Assembly: GCA_947561395.2 (NCBI GenBank) | Contig: OX387182.1 | Span: forward strand, 52,289,283 to 52,353,282 | DNA length: 64,000 nucleotides | Direction: 5' to 3' | Source of the DNA: Buxus sempervirens | Taxonomy: Eukaryota; Streptophyta; Magnoliopsida; Buxales; Buxaceae | Part shown: positions 12,301 through 25,700 of the stretch, piece by piece | Numbering within the stretch: position 1 is the first letter of the stretch | How the letters are laid out: every line of letters begins with the position of its first letter | Notes under the pieces: model-generated | Database searches by the model: none | Told to the model about the DNA's origin: nothing | Seen by the model: only the letters and a program-made list of their open reading frames with translations | Program-made: the position numbers and the translations under genes

Positions 12301-15300
12301 CTTGATTCATGCTCATTAACTAAATGAGCATTTTTTAAAGCTCAGTCTTGGCTTATGAATCTAATTATTAAGCTCAAGCTTAGTTCTTGAGAATTGAAAC
12401 CCAAGCTTGAGCCGGCTTGGCTCATTGATAGCCTGATCTACACAAAGGTGTTTCTACTTAATTTTATTTATTTTTGTTTTCATAATTGCTTTTTAACTAT
12501 TTATTCTATGTTCCAATATGTATTTCCTTATTTGAGCTGACATTTTCGGAAGATTAGTGTTCCTGAGATGAGGGTGCTAAGGTCGACGTGTGGCAAGACT
12601 AGAAATGACAAAATAAGAAATGAAGATATTCGAAAGTGCTTAGGCATAGCATGCATTAAGAATAAAATTGAGGAGAGTAGGTTAAGATGATTTAGACCTG
12701 TAAAGTGGAAACCTAGAGATGCACTAGTAAGTTTTGGGTGGATGCATATTGAAGGGCCTAGCAGATCAAGAGGAAGATCTAAAAAAAGACATGGATGGAG
12801 TTCATAAACAAGCTTTACGTAAACATACATTAATTGAAGATATGATTTTGATAGAACGGGATGGAGAGACAAGATTTATGTTGCCGACCCGACGTTGGTG
12901 GGAATTGGCTATTATGATGATGGTTATTATTATTATTATTAGTATTCCTTTTTTTTTTTTTTAACTTCAAACTCTTGATTGATGATCAAAATTTGTATTG
13001 GATTGGAGTGATCTCCATGCTAATGCCAAATTCTACACTATTGGCCTTGGTTCTGTTCACATGTATGACCTGCGCAGTTGCAGATATTTAAAGGATAAAG
13101 AATCTTAAAGGCCAACAAAAGCAGAGAAGTTAAAAAAAAATTATAGAAATTAAAATACCATAATTGTAAAAAAAAAAAAAAACTTAATTTTACTTCAATG
13201 TTTATTAATTTTCAGCTACAAATTTTAAATAGATGATCAAATTAGAAAATTATGGCATCACATCCAGATGTATGCTGCATTTCTACTGCATCTGCCTCCA
13301 TTGCATATGTAATCCCTTCCTAAAAACTGCTTATCCTGTTTCATTTGGCAACAATGCCCAACGGTGTTGCACATAAAATGTGTCTGCACGTTTGTAGTTG
13401 GATACAGCATGTTGTTCTTGTGATCCTCATTGTGTGCAGCCTTAGTTTTCTCCTAAATACGTTGTATTTCGTTACTGACCTTGATTATCTTTGCACTTAT
13501 TGCTGTTTATGCCTTATCTTTAATTTTATTTCTTTTGAATTTGATTTTGATACTGTTCTTTGTTCTTGCACATTACATATTGTTTTATGTGGAACCTATC
13601 AACCAAGGTTCAAAATTTTATATTGATGATGTGTTTTTTTCATTCAAAAAACAGGAACATATGGAGAAACATATTGATATGCTTGGAAGCAACAAAAAAA
13701 TATGGAAAAATTGGACATGATAACTAAAGAAACTAAAGAGATAGCAACAATATAGAAAGGATTGATTCCCACAGTTAATTTTCATATCATTAAATCATGA
13801 GATCATGGGCATCAATTATACAACTCATGCTGTACCTTACCAAATATTTATTTTATCTTTGGTTCCCTTGGTTGTGAAATGTTACTTTCAAGTATATGTA
13901 ATCATCCACATTTGCATATACTGTTCTTCCTCTCTTCTCTCATTTCAGTGAATAACTGCATAAGATTTTATTTGCTCCATTTTTATGGTAATCAAAGCTC
14001 TCCAAAGTCTATGGTGGAGTTCTTTTTTTTACATACTGTACTAAGTAATCTTCTCAATGGTGTCGTCAGGGAGTCCAACCCTCATTATTGTCCTATCTCA
14101 TAAATTTTTTCGGTGAAGATAATGTGGAAAAATTACATGGTGCATAAAACTAAGTGGTACTTTGATTGGAAGTGTCAAATTGTTGGAACACATTACTACT
14201 GAGAGTCAAGAACCAAAGCAGGTGATTGTTTTTTCTGATGAATAGGTGGCATGTTACTGCTGAGAATCGAGAACTTTAGCATGCGATTGCTTTGTCTGAT
14301 GGAAAGCTGGAAGCAAATCCCTCATAAATAGCATTGTTTGCAATGGAGTCTTTGTTTCAGCCACTCATTTAGAAGAAGCCTAGATCCTGGTAGTTAACCT
14401 CAGTATAGTCAAAGATGCTTGGATGTGAGCTTTCAGATGTACAAAGACAGGAGCTTGATCTCATTCAATAGCTTCAGACAACTAGAAAAGGTAATCCCTT
14501 TATAGCATAATACATGAAGTTTTAACAATTTGTGTGATCGATTGTCCTCAACAAAAAAACTAACTGGGGGATACAAGTAAGTGTTTTTTGCTGTTAATTG
14601 TCCTCGCTCATAAGCTATAGGGAAGGATATGGTTTAAAAATGCAGATAAACCCTAATCATTGGTTGGTTAGAGGCTCAAGAAAGGAGGAAAATAGAAAGT
14701 GGAAACCCCATTGGACAGAATTCATGCCATAATAGATTTAGCAAAGTTTTACATTGGCTTCCAACCTGATGCAACCCTCCTTTATCCAGGCTTGGGCCCG
14801 GCAATGCCTAGAAGATATAGCAATGTAAACCAATATTGCTGGCTCCAACTAGTTAGAATAAGGTATTTGGCCTTGACTTTGGAAACGGACATTTTTCTTC
14901 TAAAGGAAGTGTCTTGATAACAGTTAGACATTTTTCTAAAAGTAATGGTCAGCCACTGTCACACCCCAATCCAGTATAATAAATACTGGATTTGAAATGT
15001 AACTGCAATTCCTACCTCATGTGACAATTAAGCAATGCACTTTTTCTACACTATCCTATTCAATTTGAATTGTAAAGAATAATTCAATTCAAATCAAACT
15101 TAACACTAGACAATTAAATGTCAGTGAGAGTACAAGAATATGTAAACAAAACCTACATAAACCAACCAAATAGATAGGGCAACTAAATCACACAAAAATT
15201 CAACTTAAATAGTAAATAACAACCTTCATAGAATTGCAATAGCCAAAATAAAACAATAAAATTCAGCAAACTCCTATTAATCAAAAGTAAGTCCTATATA

Positions 15301-18300
15301 GACTAAGTAAACTTATCTCAACGTCTTACCACATCGATTTTGGTAGTCTACTAATCCCATTCTTGATCTTCATCTGTATCTATAGTTATTCAAAATATGA
15401 GTGAGCAAAGCTCAATAGATAATATTCTATATACTTAGTTCCCACTGGAAATTTTAGACATGTTGGATTCAGCCAATAAAATCGAACACATGCAATAACT
15501 AAATTGAAATCAATCAGATAATGCAACTATGTTTTCATGCAATTAATGCAAACCTAATAAGCATATATGTCCTAAATAAATACCTTCTAATATGTCATAC
15601 CATGCAAAGCAAGTAAATAAATGCGCAACTAGTAAAGTGAACATAAAATGCTTTGTTATCATTCCTATTTTTTATAATTTTCATAGGTATAGGGTCTGTC
15701 GACTGGACTTTCTTTCTTATAATTCAATATAATCTTCTTAAATTAATAACCATCATTTAAATAAGGCCTGTCACCTACGAAATAACCATGTACAAAATAA
15801 AATTTTTAATCTTGTAGCAAATAAATAAATTAAATATTGAATTATCATAATCCATAGGGCCGGTTGTTTGAAGTAGAGATCCTGTGATAAAACATTATTA
15901 AATTAAAATGATTTACTCTTTATTTAAGACCTCTCAAACTAAGCATCTTTATATTAATTAGAATATTCTACCTTGTACACAGGGCCTATGATAAATTATT
16001 TATTTTAAATTACTGATTAAATTGGCTCACATTGGTGATAGGGCATCTAAATAACTACCCTAATTAACTAATTAATCATATAAAATATTTTCTTGCAACT
16101 AAGTAAGTAGCACTCATAAAAAAAAACTTAGCTAATCATTAAGGAGAATCTCCCAATAAATAACTAATCATCCAAAAGAATCTTCTTGTAACAATTTTTA
16201 ACTAATGTTTAACTAATTAACTAACTAATTAATAATCACATTAAGAGAACTAGGGGACTGCACGTGCTACACACGTAGCAAATTACAAAACACCTAATTT
16301 GTAAATGTTTTTGTGGGGCCCTTTAGAAAAACACTCCACATTAAAATAAATCGCATGTCATTCCATTGGGTTAGTTATGCTGACGTGGCATAACAAATCT
16401 GTAAAATGGAGAAAAGGACGATTCGGGCATGGAATGTCAGGCCCGAATCTTTCCTTCTCGCTTTATATATTGATATAGATCTTTTAGTAACTAACTAATT
16501 AATTAACTAATGAATTTATCTGGCTAGCTAATTAATATTTTAACAAACTAATCCTAATGAATAGGCCTTTAATTATTGAGCCATTTAAGTAATAACTCAC
16601 TTTTACAGAGACCATAAGTATTATACTTTTTAATAAACTAGTAAATATGCACGTGCGTTGCACGTGGGATTTTTATTTAGAGTAAAAGGTAAACTAAAGG
16701 TTTTATAATAGGTAAATCAAAGATTGTAGTTTGAGGGAAGATGCATATGTAAACGTTTTAAGAAAATAGTAGGCCGGTAGGAATAGGCTAACGATTATTG
16801 CTGAGCAAACAGGAACTTTCATGATGCTATATTTCAGAATGGTTTGGGATGCATTATCAATTCTATGTCTGGCTTTTCATTTATTTATTTATTTATTAAT
16901 TCTATGTCTGCACCTTCATTGTTATACTATAAAATATTGCTTGATGATAGAGCAAAGCTTGAGGAAGTGAATGTGTAAGTTTCCTACCTTGTATGGTCTC
17001 TAATATTCACTTAAATTTCTGTTTTGTCATCTTTTAAACCAAGATTTGTAAGTTTTCTATTAGAGTTAGAACTATATCTATAATTATGGTGTTGAATAGA
17101 TCATAGATGTAAGATTATTCTCAGAGGTTTTCTATTTGGAATAGATCTCTATTATGATAGGAATTATTTATTTAAGAAATGTATGATTTCTATCAGTGCA
17201 AGAAATGTCAACGAGATAAAACTGTGGAAAAGGTAAGAAATTGGGTGCACATTGATGTTAATAGGCTAACGATTATTTCTGCCATATTTTTTTCTTTCAT
17301 ATTCGTTTATTTAAACAAACAAAGCGCTTAAGATGAGGTTTTGAGATAATCCTATTGGAAATAATCAGACGATAAGAGTAGAAGGGATAATAACCTCTAA
17401 TCAATAATATATCAGAATAGTTATTATTTACAATTGATCTTTGAAAGGATAATAACCTCTAATTAAAAGAATAGAGTTATTATTTGTTATGATAATCCTA
17501 TTGGAAATAGTAGGACGATAATAACTTTATAAAAGAATTAAAAAATAAAGATTTAAGACAATAATCTTATGTAGTGATTTCACTCAGTCCGATATTTTTG
17601 TAAATGAATTTAAATAGTCGAGAGTTTCACTTTAATGAGATTTAAACTAATCTATTGCTTCCATATTTGTTTCTTTCATATTCGTTTATTTAAACAAAGA
17701 GATTAAAATGAGGTTTTGAGATAATCCTATTGGAAATAATCAGATGATAATAGGAAATAAAGAATTGAAAGAAATAGGTAATTCCACTACACCAATTAAA
17801 GCAACGAATCTAATTGGTAATCAGAAGTCTCTATCAATGTCTGTCTGGGAATTAGAAGCCAAAAAGTTCTGCTCCACGTTAATCTTCTTGGCGGCAGCGA
17901 GGTAATCCGATACACTTCTAAGATTCTGAACATTGAGATTGGCTTGCTGCACAACATAGTCTAATGTGTTCGTTGTGGTACTGTGAAACTTCCCCTGGCC
18001 AGTGTACAGAACAACACATCCAACACTGAAAACAGAGCAAAACATCAATGAAGTCAAATGATCAATAAACTAACAAACAATCAACGGGTAAAGTAAAATG
18101 AGAAGAGGAACTTACATTGCGGCAACAGTGAATAATATGAGAAAAATGAGAGAGAGGGCATAAGCTATTCGCGAATAGCCATAATGGGGTCTTCGGCAAC
18201 AGCAAAAATAGCAGCTCATACACAAAAAGCACAATCCAAAGACCAGGAACCAGACTGCAGCAATGATAAATAATGGAGCCTCTGAAAAACCCACAGACTG

Positions 18301-21300
18301 TTTTCAAAGTAATTCCAGAAAACACAAAGAAAAGGATAAGTTGATCATGATAAACACAAAACAAACTAATCACGGATAAGAAAAATAAAAAATACGACAA
18401 GCAAGCCAGAACAAAGGGGAAAAAAATGCTCAGACACAAATCAACTTCCAAATAAAAAAAATCGCTTCAGTGCTCTAGAAAATGACAATCCAATTAAAAA
18501 GTAGAGATAATGGATTATGTATTTTACACATTCACAAGTCAATTATATAAAAATAGATAAAACCCAGAAGAGATGACCCATCAAAGATCCGGAAACTTAC
18601 AGCCCAGTAATGCTTATTTTTTATATTCCATCCACCGGTGTAACGCTTGAATCCATCTAGAGGGTCTTTCCTATGTGTTCTCCTCACAGCTAATATGAGA
18701 GATGAGTTGTATGCAGGGTCACTATTCTTTGCTTCGGCCATGGACCTCCTCGTACCCCATGAAATCACCACATCATGTTCTTCCTCATCAATTACCCCTG
18801 ACGGTAAACAGAAAGAGCAAACATTTCAAAAGGAAGAAATGAGAAGGGAAAAATGCTTGTTCAAAGAACAACTCTGTAACTGGAAAAACAAATTCCTTCG
18901 TCAAATTCAAGGATAAAACAAAGCAATAAACACGATGTAGAATGGAAACAAAAACAAAGAGGAAGAAAATCTCTTACTCATTAAGAAAACAACACTGTTC
19001 ACTGTGGAACAAAAAGAACAAACTTGCCAGGGGAAGGAAAAGAACATAAAGAGAGACTGACAGAATTAATCTTCCAAGATAAAAATAACAATACTATTTG
19101 GTGGGAACCAATTTCTTCGTCAACCAAAAAACTAAGAAATACCCACTAAGCAGAAGAGAACAGATAATCACTAAAAAAAAGTACATGATACGGGTGACGT
19201 TTGAAAATGTAACAACTGAGAACCTCCTTGCACGAAGGAAATGACGGCCGAAGAAAAGAAGAGAAGAGTAGGAAGGAGGAGAAATGTTTATCTATTTCTA
19301 ATAGTCTCTATCCACTCAACGATCTATCCACTCAATGATGCAACAAGTTCGTCAATATCCAAGACACAATCATAGAATCGACAATTCTACTCGCAGTTAT
19401 TAACGATTTGAAGGGGTACCTCGGTTATTAACTGATATCGTAGTACGTGATTCCAGCAGCACGAACATACACACTCGCCTCATGGTTGTTCCCAAGAGGT
19501 GCGGTGAATCGAAAGGACAACTTCATCCAAATTAGTTTTTACTATGAGGGTATTCTAGGAAGAAAAAAGTGGACAAACATTAAGGGCCTTCTTACTTTTT
19601 ATAGTAGTAAAGATAACTACCATTTACTTGGGCTTAACAATTAATTTTCAATGCTCTTACTGATAAAAAAAAAACAATTAATTTTCAATGCATATAATGA
19701 ACCAACTGCCTAGAGAATATGATTTCTTAAAAACCACCCCAGTTATATAATTAATTAAATAAAAAACTATCAACTAATTATAATTAATAGTGCTTGGTGA
19801 TACTTATATATTTATGATAGGACCACTAGCATATTAGGGTTGATAGTGATTTGTTATTTATCACTATAAATTAGAACTCTAAAATTTTTAGTTGATAATA
19901 AAATGGGGAATAAATGTCCAAGTCTTTCATTTGAACTCTACCCTCTTTTATATTAATTTGGGTTTCCCAAAAATCTTATTAACAATTTTTTATGTTCTTT
20001 TAATTAGATACCAGGGGACTGCACATGCTACACACGTAGCAAATTTGTGGGGCCCATTTAAATAAACATCCCACTCTAAAAATTGATAGAATGCCATTCT
20101 AAATGGGTGGTTACAGCGTGTTTAAATTTGAATGTGCAAAGAGCACTGACAAAGTTGTTATAGCGAGGGATTGTTTTGTTTGTGGAGGGTAATATTTGGA
20201 AAAAAAATTGGAGGGCCAGAATTTGGGATAATATTCCCCCCTGTTCTCTTTACTAATAGTATAGGTATTGTAAATTTTAGTCCAGATATTTAATCTTTTC
20301 TTAAGAACCTTCAAAATTGATTAATATATGATCTAAGGTCATCTAAGAATCATCCAAGAATGTTAAAAATAAATCTTTAATTATTAAAGATTTAAGAGCC
20401 CCCTTTGGTGTGAATTGGCTTATGATAATGATGATTAAAGGTTTAAGATCCATCATGAATCAACAAAGAGTGTTTAAGAACAATTTTATAATTTCAAAAA
20501 ATTTTAAGAATTACCTATTTTATTTCAAAATTATATTTTTACATGAAATACTAATATTTTAAAAGTTAAATCATGACTCTAAATACCCTAAATTAACTTT
20601 ATATTTTATAGGATGATAAAACATATAAAAATACAAGGTTACTTTTATTTAATCATGATTCTAGAGGTAATAAAAATTTATTGAAATTTTGAGCACGAAT
20701 TTCCATAATGAAGGTTATCAAGAAACCCTAAACCTCATCAAGAATCAGTCTTGGATACATCCACTAGTCTAATACACTCAAAACCATCAAATTAGGTTGA
20801 ATCCACCTACCTCTTGTTTGCTGTATTTTTTCTGCACTTTGATCTCCACCAAGAAACATAATTTTTCTCTTTGAAATTACTCCTGGGGCTGGCGTGTAGT
20901 TCTTCTCCCTTTTGTGTCCAGTTTTTATCAATATTAAAAGTTGGTAATGGAACACCACCTCATTGCTTTGGTTCTTTAAATATTGCTTGAATAGGACAAC
21001 TTAATCAAGTACTATTATCAAAACAACCTTGTTTTCCTTCATGGGCTGTACACTTAGCTATTTAGATCTAATCTAGACCCAACTTAAGTCTAATTGGGTC
21101 CTTCAGCTCGAGAAGGGTAATTCATTAATTAATTTATCAATTAAGCTAATTGGAGAAAGACAAAATTAGCCCTAGGTTAACTCTAGGTCATTAGAGCTGT
21201 GCTAATTGGTAGAGATGAACGTTGGGTCAGGCCAACCTGAAAACTGACCCAGCCATAATAATTGTATGATTGGGGTGAGGTTCAATAAAGTTTGGTTTTA

Positions 21301-22715
21301 TTTGGGTCCCAAATTTGATTTTCAGGTTGGGTTTTGTTGAATTTGGCTTAGCTAAAAAGTCAGCTCAAATCAATTGTATATAAATATATTCAACTTATGG
21401 TTTGGAGCAAGGTAGACAGTTATAAAGTGAGAAGAATGATGATGGTTAGAGGATATGCATCCCTACCTTTTAGGCATTGTTTCTAATTTATCTACCCATG
21501 CTTGAACATTATTTTTGACAAATGTGATTAGTTTAGTTGTATAATATCTGTTGACTCTTCTCTGAGTCTAGTTGTCGTGTTTGCCTGTTATGTTGATATG
21601 TTTCTACTCTAGGTAGTCAAAGCTACCGTCGTATATTTTTAGTAATTATGTAGGGCTGGTATTATTTTTAAACTGTCTGTACTACTCTTTCTTCTATGAA
21701 GTAAGACACGGTTAACCTATATAAAATGTACTTGTGTGTGTGTCTTTGCGACTTGCGAGTGATATTGGAACTAGAAATCCTTCTGACTTCTTGATGCCAA
21801 CTTAAGATTATTTTCAGGTTACCTTTGATTTGGTCAATCTGGGCTCAAGGTTCTTTCGTTTGAGTTTTGGACGGGCTATGTTTGTGCCCACCAAATTCTT
21901 ACTGTGCTAAGCCTAAAATGATCAGGGCCTGTCCCAACTGCCTGATCTTTAGGTCTTCTCACTGAGCAAGAAAGTTAGATTCAAGCCACTAAAAAAAGTC
22001 CAGATAAAGCCCAATGTCAACCTTGCTGTTACTGGATTTGAAGGATGGGTGCAGTTGATCTCTTTGATATAGGTGTCAGTATGGATACATTAAAGGGAAG
22101 AATAACTTCCACTTGATTGACCATGTTTGTGTGAGGATGGTCTCCATGTCTGTCATCATCAATTCACGTTATTTCAAAACACTCTAGTAAAGTGTCTGTA
22201 TGTCCATCGTTTTATGTATCACAAGGCCCACTACAAGTATCAGAAGACTTCATCTCATCATCATCAATATCTTGTGCCATAGCTTTCTCTAGGTGATGGC
22301 TGTGTACTAGATTGGTAGGGCTGTGCGCCTTACTATCGTGTTTAGCAATGTATTTGGCGTCCCCTGTCAGTGGTACATGCTCACTAGCGCCATTGCCCAA
22401 GGAGGCATTCACACCAGATGATCCACCTGCACCCAATGCCAAAGCACCAGCTTTACTCCCATGCCTATTAATATCGTTGTTGTCATTGCCATCATCATCA
22501 TCATCAAATGTCTTTTTGCAGGCTTATCTTCTGAATCACTATTGATGATGATAGAATGAAAATGGTCACTGGTTCCTGCATGCTCCTTATCTTACCGTAA
22601 TCAGTTATTGGAAAAGTCATCGAAAAATGACTCACCCCTCCCTTGTGCACTTTTATGGCTTTCTCCTTCAAAATATTGTTGAATTTTTTTTTTTGGGATC
22701 AATAATGAAGTTTGA

Positions 22716-22762
<47 letters not shown>

Positions 22763-25700
22763 AGGTAAAATAGAAGTCAAAGTAGTACAATTGATCAGCT
22801 AAGAACAAAAATACAAACAACAATCCCTAGCCATCTTGCAGCCCCCTCAATGCAAAACTAAGAATACCATACTCATAGCTGAATGAAATCAGACCATGAA
22901 TTGAACAAGACGTTCATACTCTCGCTCCATAAAACAATTAGCAAGAGAACTGGAAGCACCCCAACCCCCTAGATAATATCAGATATGCACCCTACATAGA
23001 TCTCCATCAAGAACTCAAAGAAATAGAAGCCCAACATCGTCTGACATCACCACTAGAATACCCAGAAAACAGTGGAAGCAAGGCTGCCCAAAAAATATCA
23101 TTGAAATGGAGGGACTTGTAGTAACATACAGTATCCCACAGTATTATTGAATGGACATATACAAGCTTTTGTAACTTTTTGTCCTTCAGATGATTATGAA
23201 ATCTTGGGTGGATCAATGAGAAGATATTCCAGTCCTCTCATCGACAGATTTTTTTTTTTGATAATCTCTCATCGACAGATGAGGAGCAAATGACACAACA
23301 TCTTACGTGCATTTTACTTGAGGTGACCAGGATTTGTAATTGGTCCACCATGAACCGACCAATACATGTGGTTTGAGAATTAGAATTGAAAGTTCAAAGG
23401 AAGGATTTAGCTTAAAAAAAATTCGGATTCAGAAGTTAATAATGACTATTGGCAGATAGGGCATGGATCCCAAAAATTTTTGCAGTTTCTTGAAATTGCT
23501 CAGATCTGGTTCATAGCGGCATGTATATAAGCAATATGCACAAAAATGGTGGAAGATCTAGTTGAGATAAGCGATATGGTAGGATTTCCTGCAATTTGGA
23601 CGTCCAGAGATGAAGAAACAAGCTTGGGAAGGCCAATAATGGTGTCCCAAGCTCTATTGCTTGTTACCAGTCTATTATGTGCTGCCAAAAAGAGTGGAAC
23701 CGGTTGTACCAGTCCATACCTGCTGGTATAGACCGCTCCATGCCAATGATGGGTGATAGATGGATTTTATTATTTTTATTTTATTTCTATTGTCACGTGA
23801 AGGTACTGGACAGGTATAAGTAGGAAATCCGTGTTTTGAATTAATTTAACATTGCATATCATGCCAAGGAGATCCTACAGGCCATAGTTGTCATGCTAGT
23901 TTGTGATCCATATCAATGGCAGTGAACCTGGGAGCAAGATCATGCATGACAAATAGTCCAGGTATTTTCACATCATGACAACCTCATTGTGGTACAGATG
24001 AAATACTGTTGGAGATGGAATTTTTTTTTTTTATGATTGAACTACATCAGTAAATATTGTATTCAGCTCACTTTTGTGATTAGAAAGAAAATATTATATC
24101 CATGGGACAACTAAATGATGATATGATAATTCCTGTTGAATTTCATTTACAATTGCGGTAGGAATAAAAAATGGAAGCTTATATGGCTGAGGAGGGGAAT
24201 GAATGGTGATAACTTTTCTACAAGGGAAAGAAAGTCATCTAAGGAGCTTTGATGTAATCAAGTAGTCTCTTCTCTATGTAGAATAATTTAATCCTATTAT
24301 AAGTGGAACTAATTTACATCAGTTTGTAGCTTTAGTTGTTAGATGGGAAAAAGCTTCAAGGTTCCATCTATTGTTGATATTATTTGTTCAAATACTGAAT
24401 AAGATTTATAGGTTCTTGCTACTATGGCACTGGCTATGATGCATTTTTCATTGATTTTATCCTGTATTCATGGATTTGTCTGGAAGCTTAGCCTGAGTTG
24501 TTTGAATCCTTTGTTAGAGTCTAGATGATGTTTGAAAACATTTCAATTTCAATATAATAAAGGGGAGTGTTTGTAAAGATTGACTTGGTACATTTTCTTG
24601 TTGAAAATTGACTTTTAAGACGAGTAACATGCCTTCCTTAAAAAAGGGGAATACAGAGTAAAAGCACACATCATGTATTTGGGATGGCCAGAATATGTCA
24701 TTGCTGGGTTCCATGAAGTCCATGGATTAAGGCATCCTCCACTACTCTTTCGTGATTTACAAGGTCCTATCACAGGTGTATGAAATGAAATAATCTTTCC
24801 AGTTATCGCTAGGGATTGATTCCAACTACTTGTTTGACTCTGGGCTTGTAGTTGTGGATGCTGCCTGCTTGTAACAAGTTTTCACATTGTTCATTTCCTC
24901 ATTTATTCATTGGGTGCCACACAATTCATGAAGGGATATCGGTGTTTGCTTACCATTATTGAGTGTGCCAATATTTCTCATCACATTCCATTTGATGTAA
25001 AACTATTGCCTCTTACGAACATCTCCTTGTACAATGATGTTCTAATAGTTACCATGGACAATTGTAACAACATTCTCTCAAAGAGAGTAAATTGTTGAGA
25101 ATTATCAGCCATCATACCTGATATCACTCATATTCCCATCTATCATTTAGAGTTACACCATGTCCTTCCTACCATCTCACCTCCTACAATGATGAGGAAT
25201 TTCCATCTATCCTCTAGAACTGCACTATCTTATTGCCATCATCTTACCTTCTATAACTATGTCGGGGGAAACAAAAAGTGATATTCTCTATAACTTTGGA
25301 CCTTGAATGTTACACGTCCTCCAAATGCTAATGATGCCACCAGAACAGTAGAAGCCACACCTGTCGTGTCAACTATTAAGTGCTAAGTGAAGGATTTAGC
25401 AGTCAATTGAAGCACCATTTATCATCTCAATGCCATTATGAGATGGTCTAATTATTCCTCTTTAGTGGCACCATTTTTTCAATCTTAATCTAGTAATCAA
25501 AATGTAAATATTTCAGCTTCAGAGACTAGGCTGCCAATTGTCACTTAGTATTCGTTGGATGCAGATTTGTGAAAAGAAGAAGGCTGAACAACTCTAAACT
25601 AAAACATCACGAATATTGGATGAAATTAAGTCCATAATTGAGCTCTTAACCATCTTGGATGCATTCAAGGTATGAAAGAGTATGTACTTCCTCAACAAAA

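Noticed and set aside
13345..13720. Two overlapping hydrophobic ORFs
   Set aside because: Composition is that of T-rich DNA and no family is recognised.
22212..22442. His/Ser/Asp-rich frame on the minus strand
   Set aside because: No start context, splice partner or known domain; likely chance in CAT-repeat sequence.
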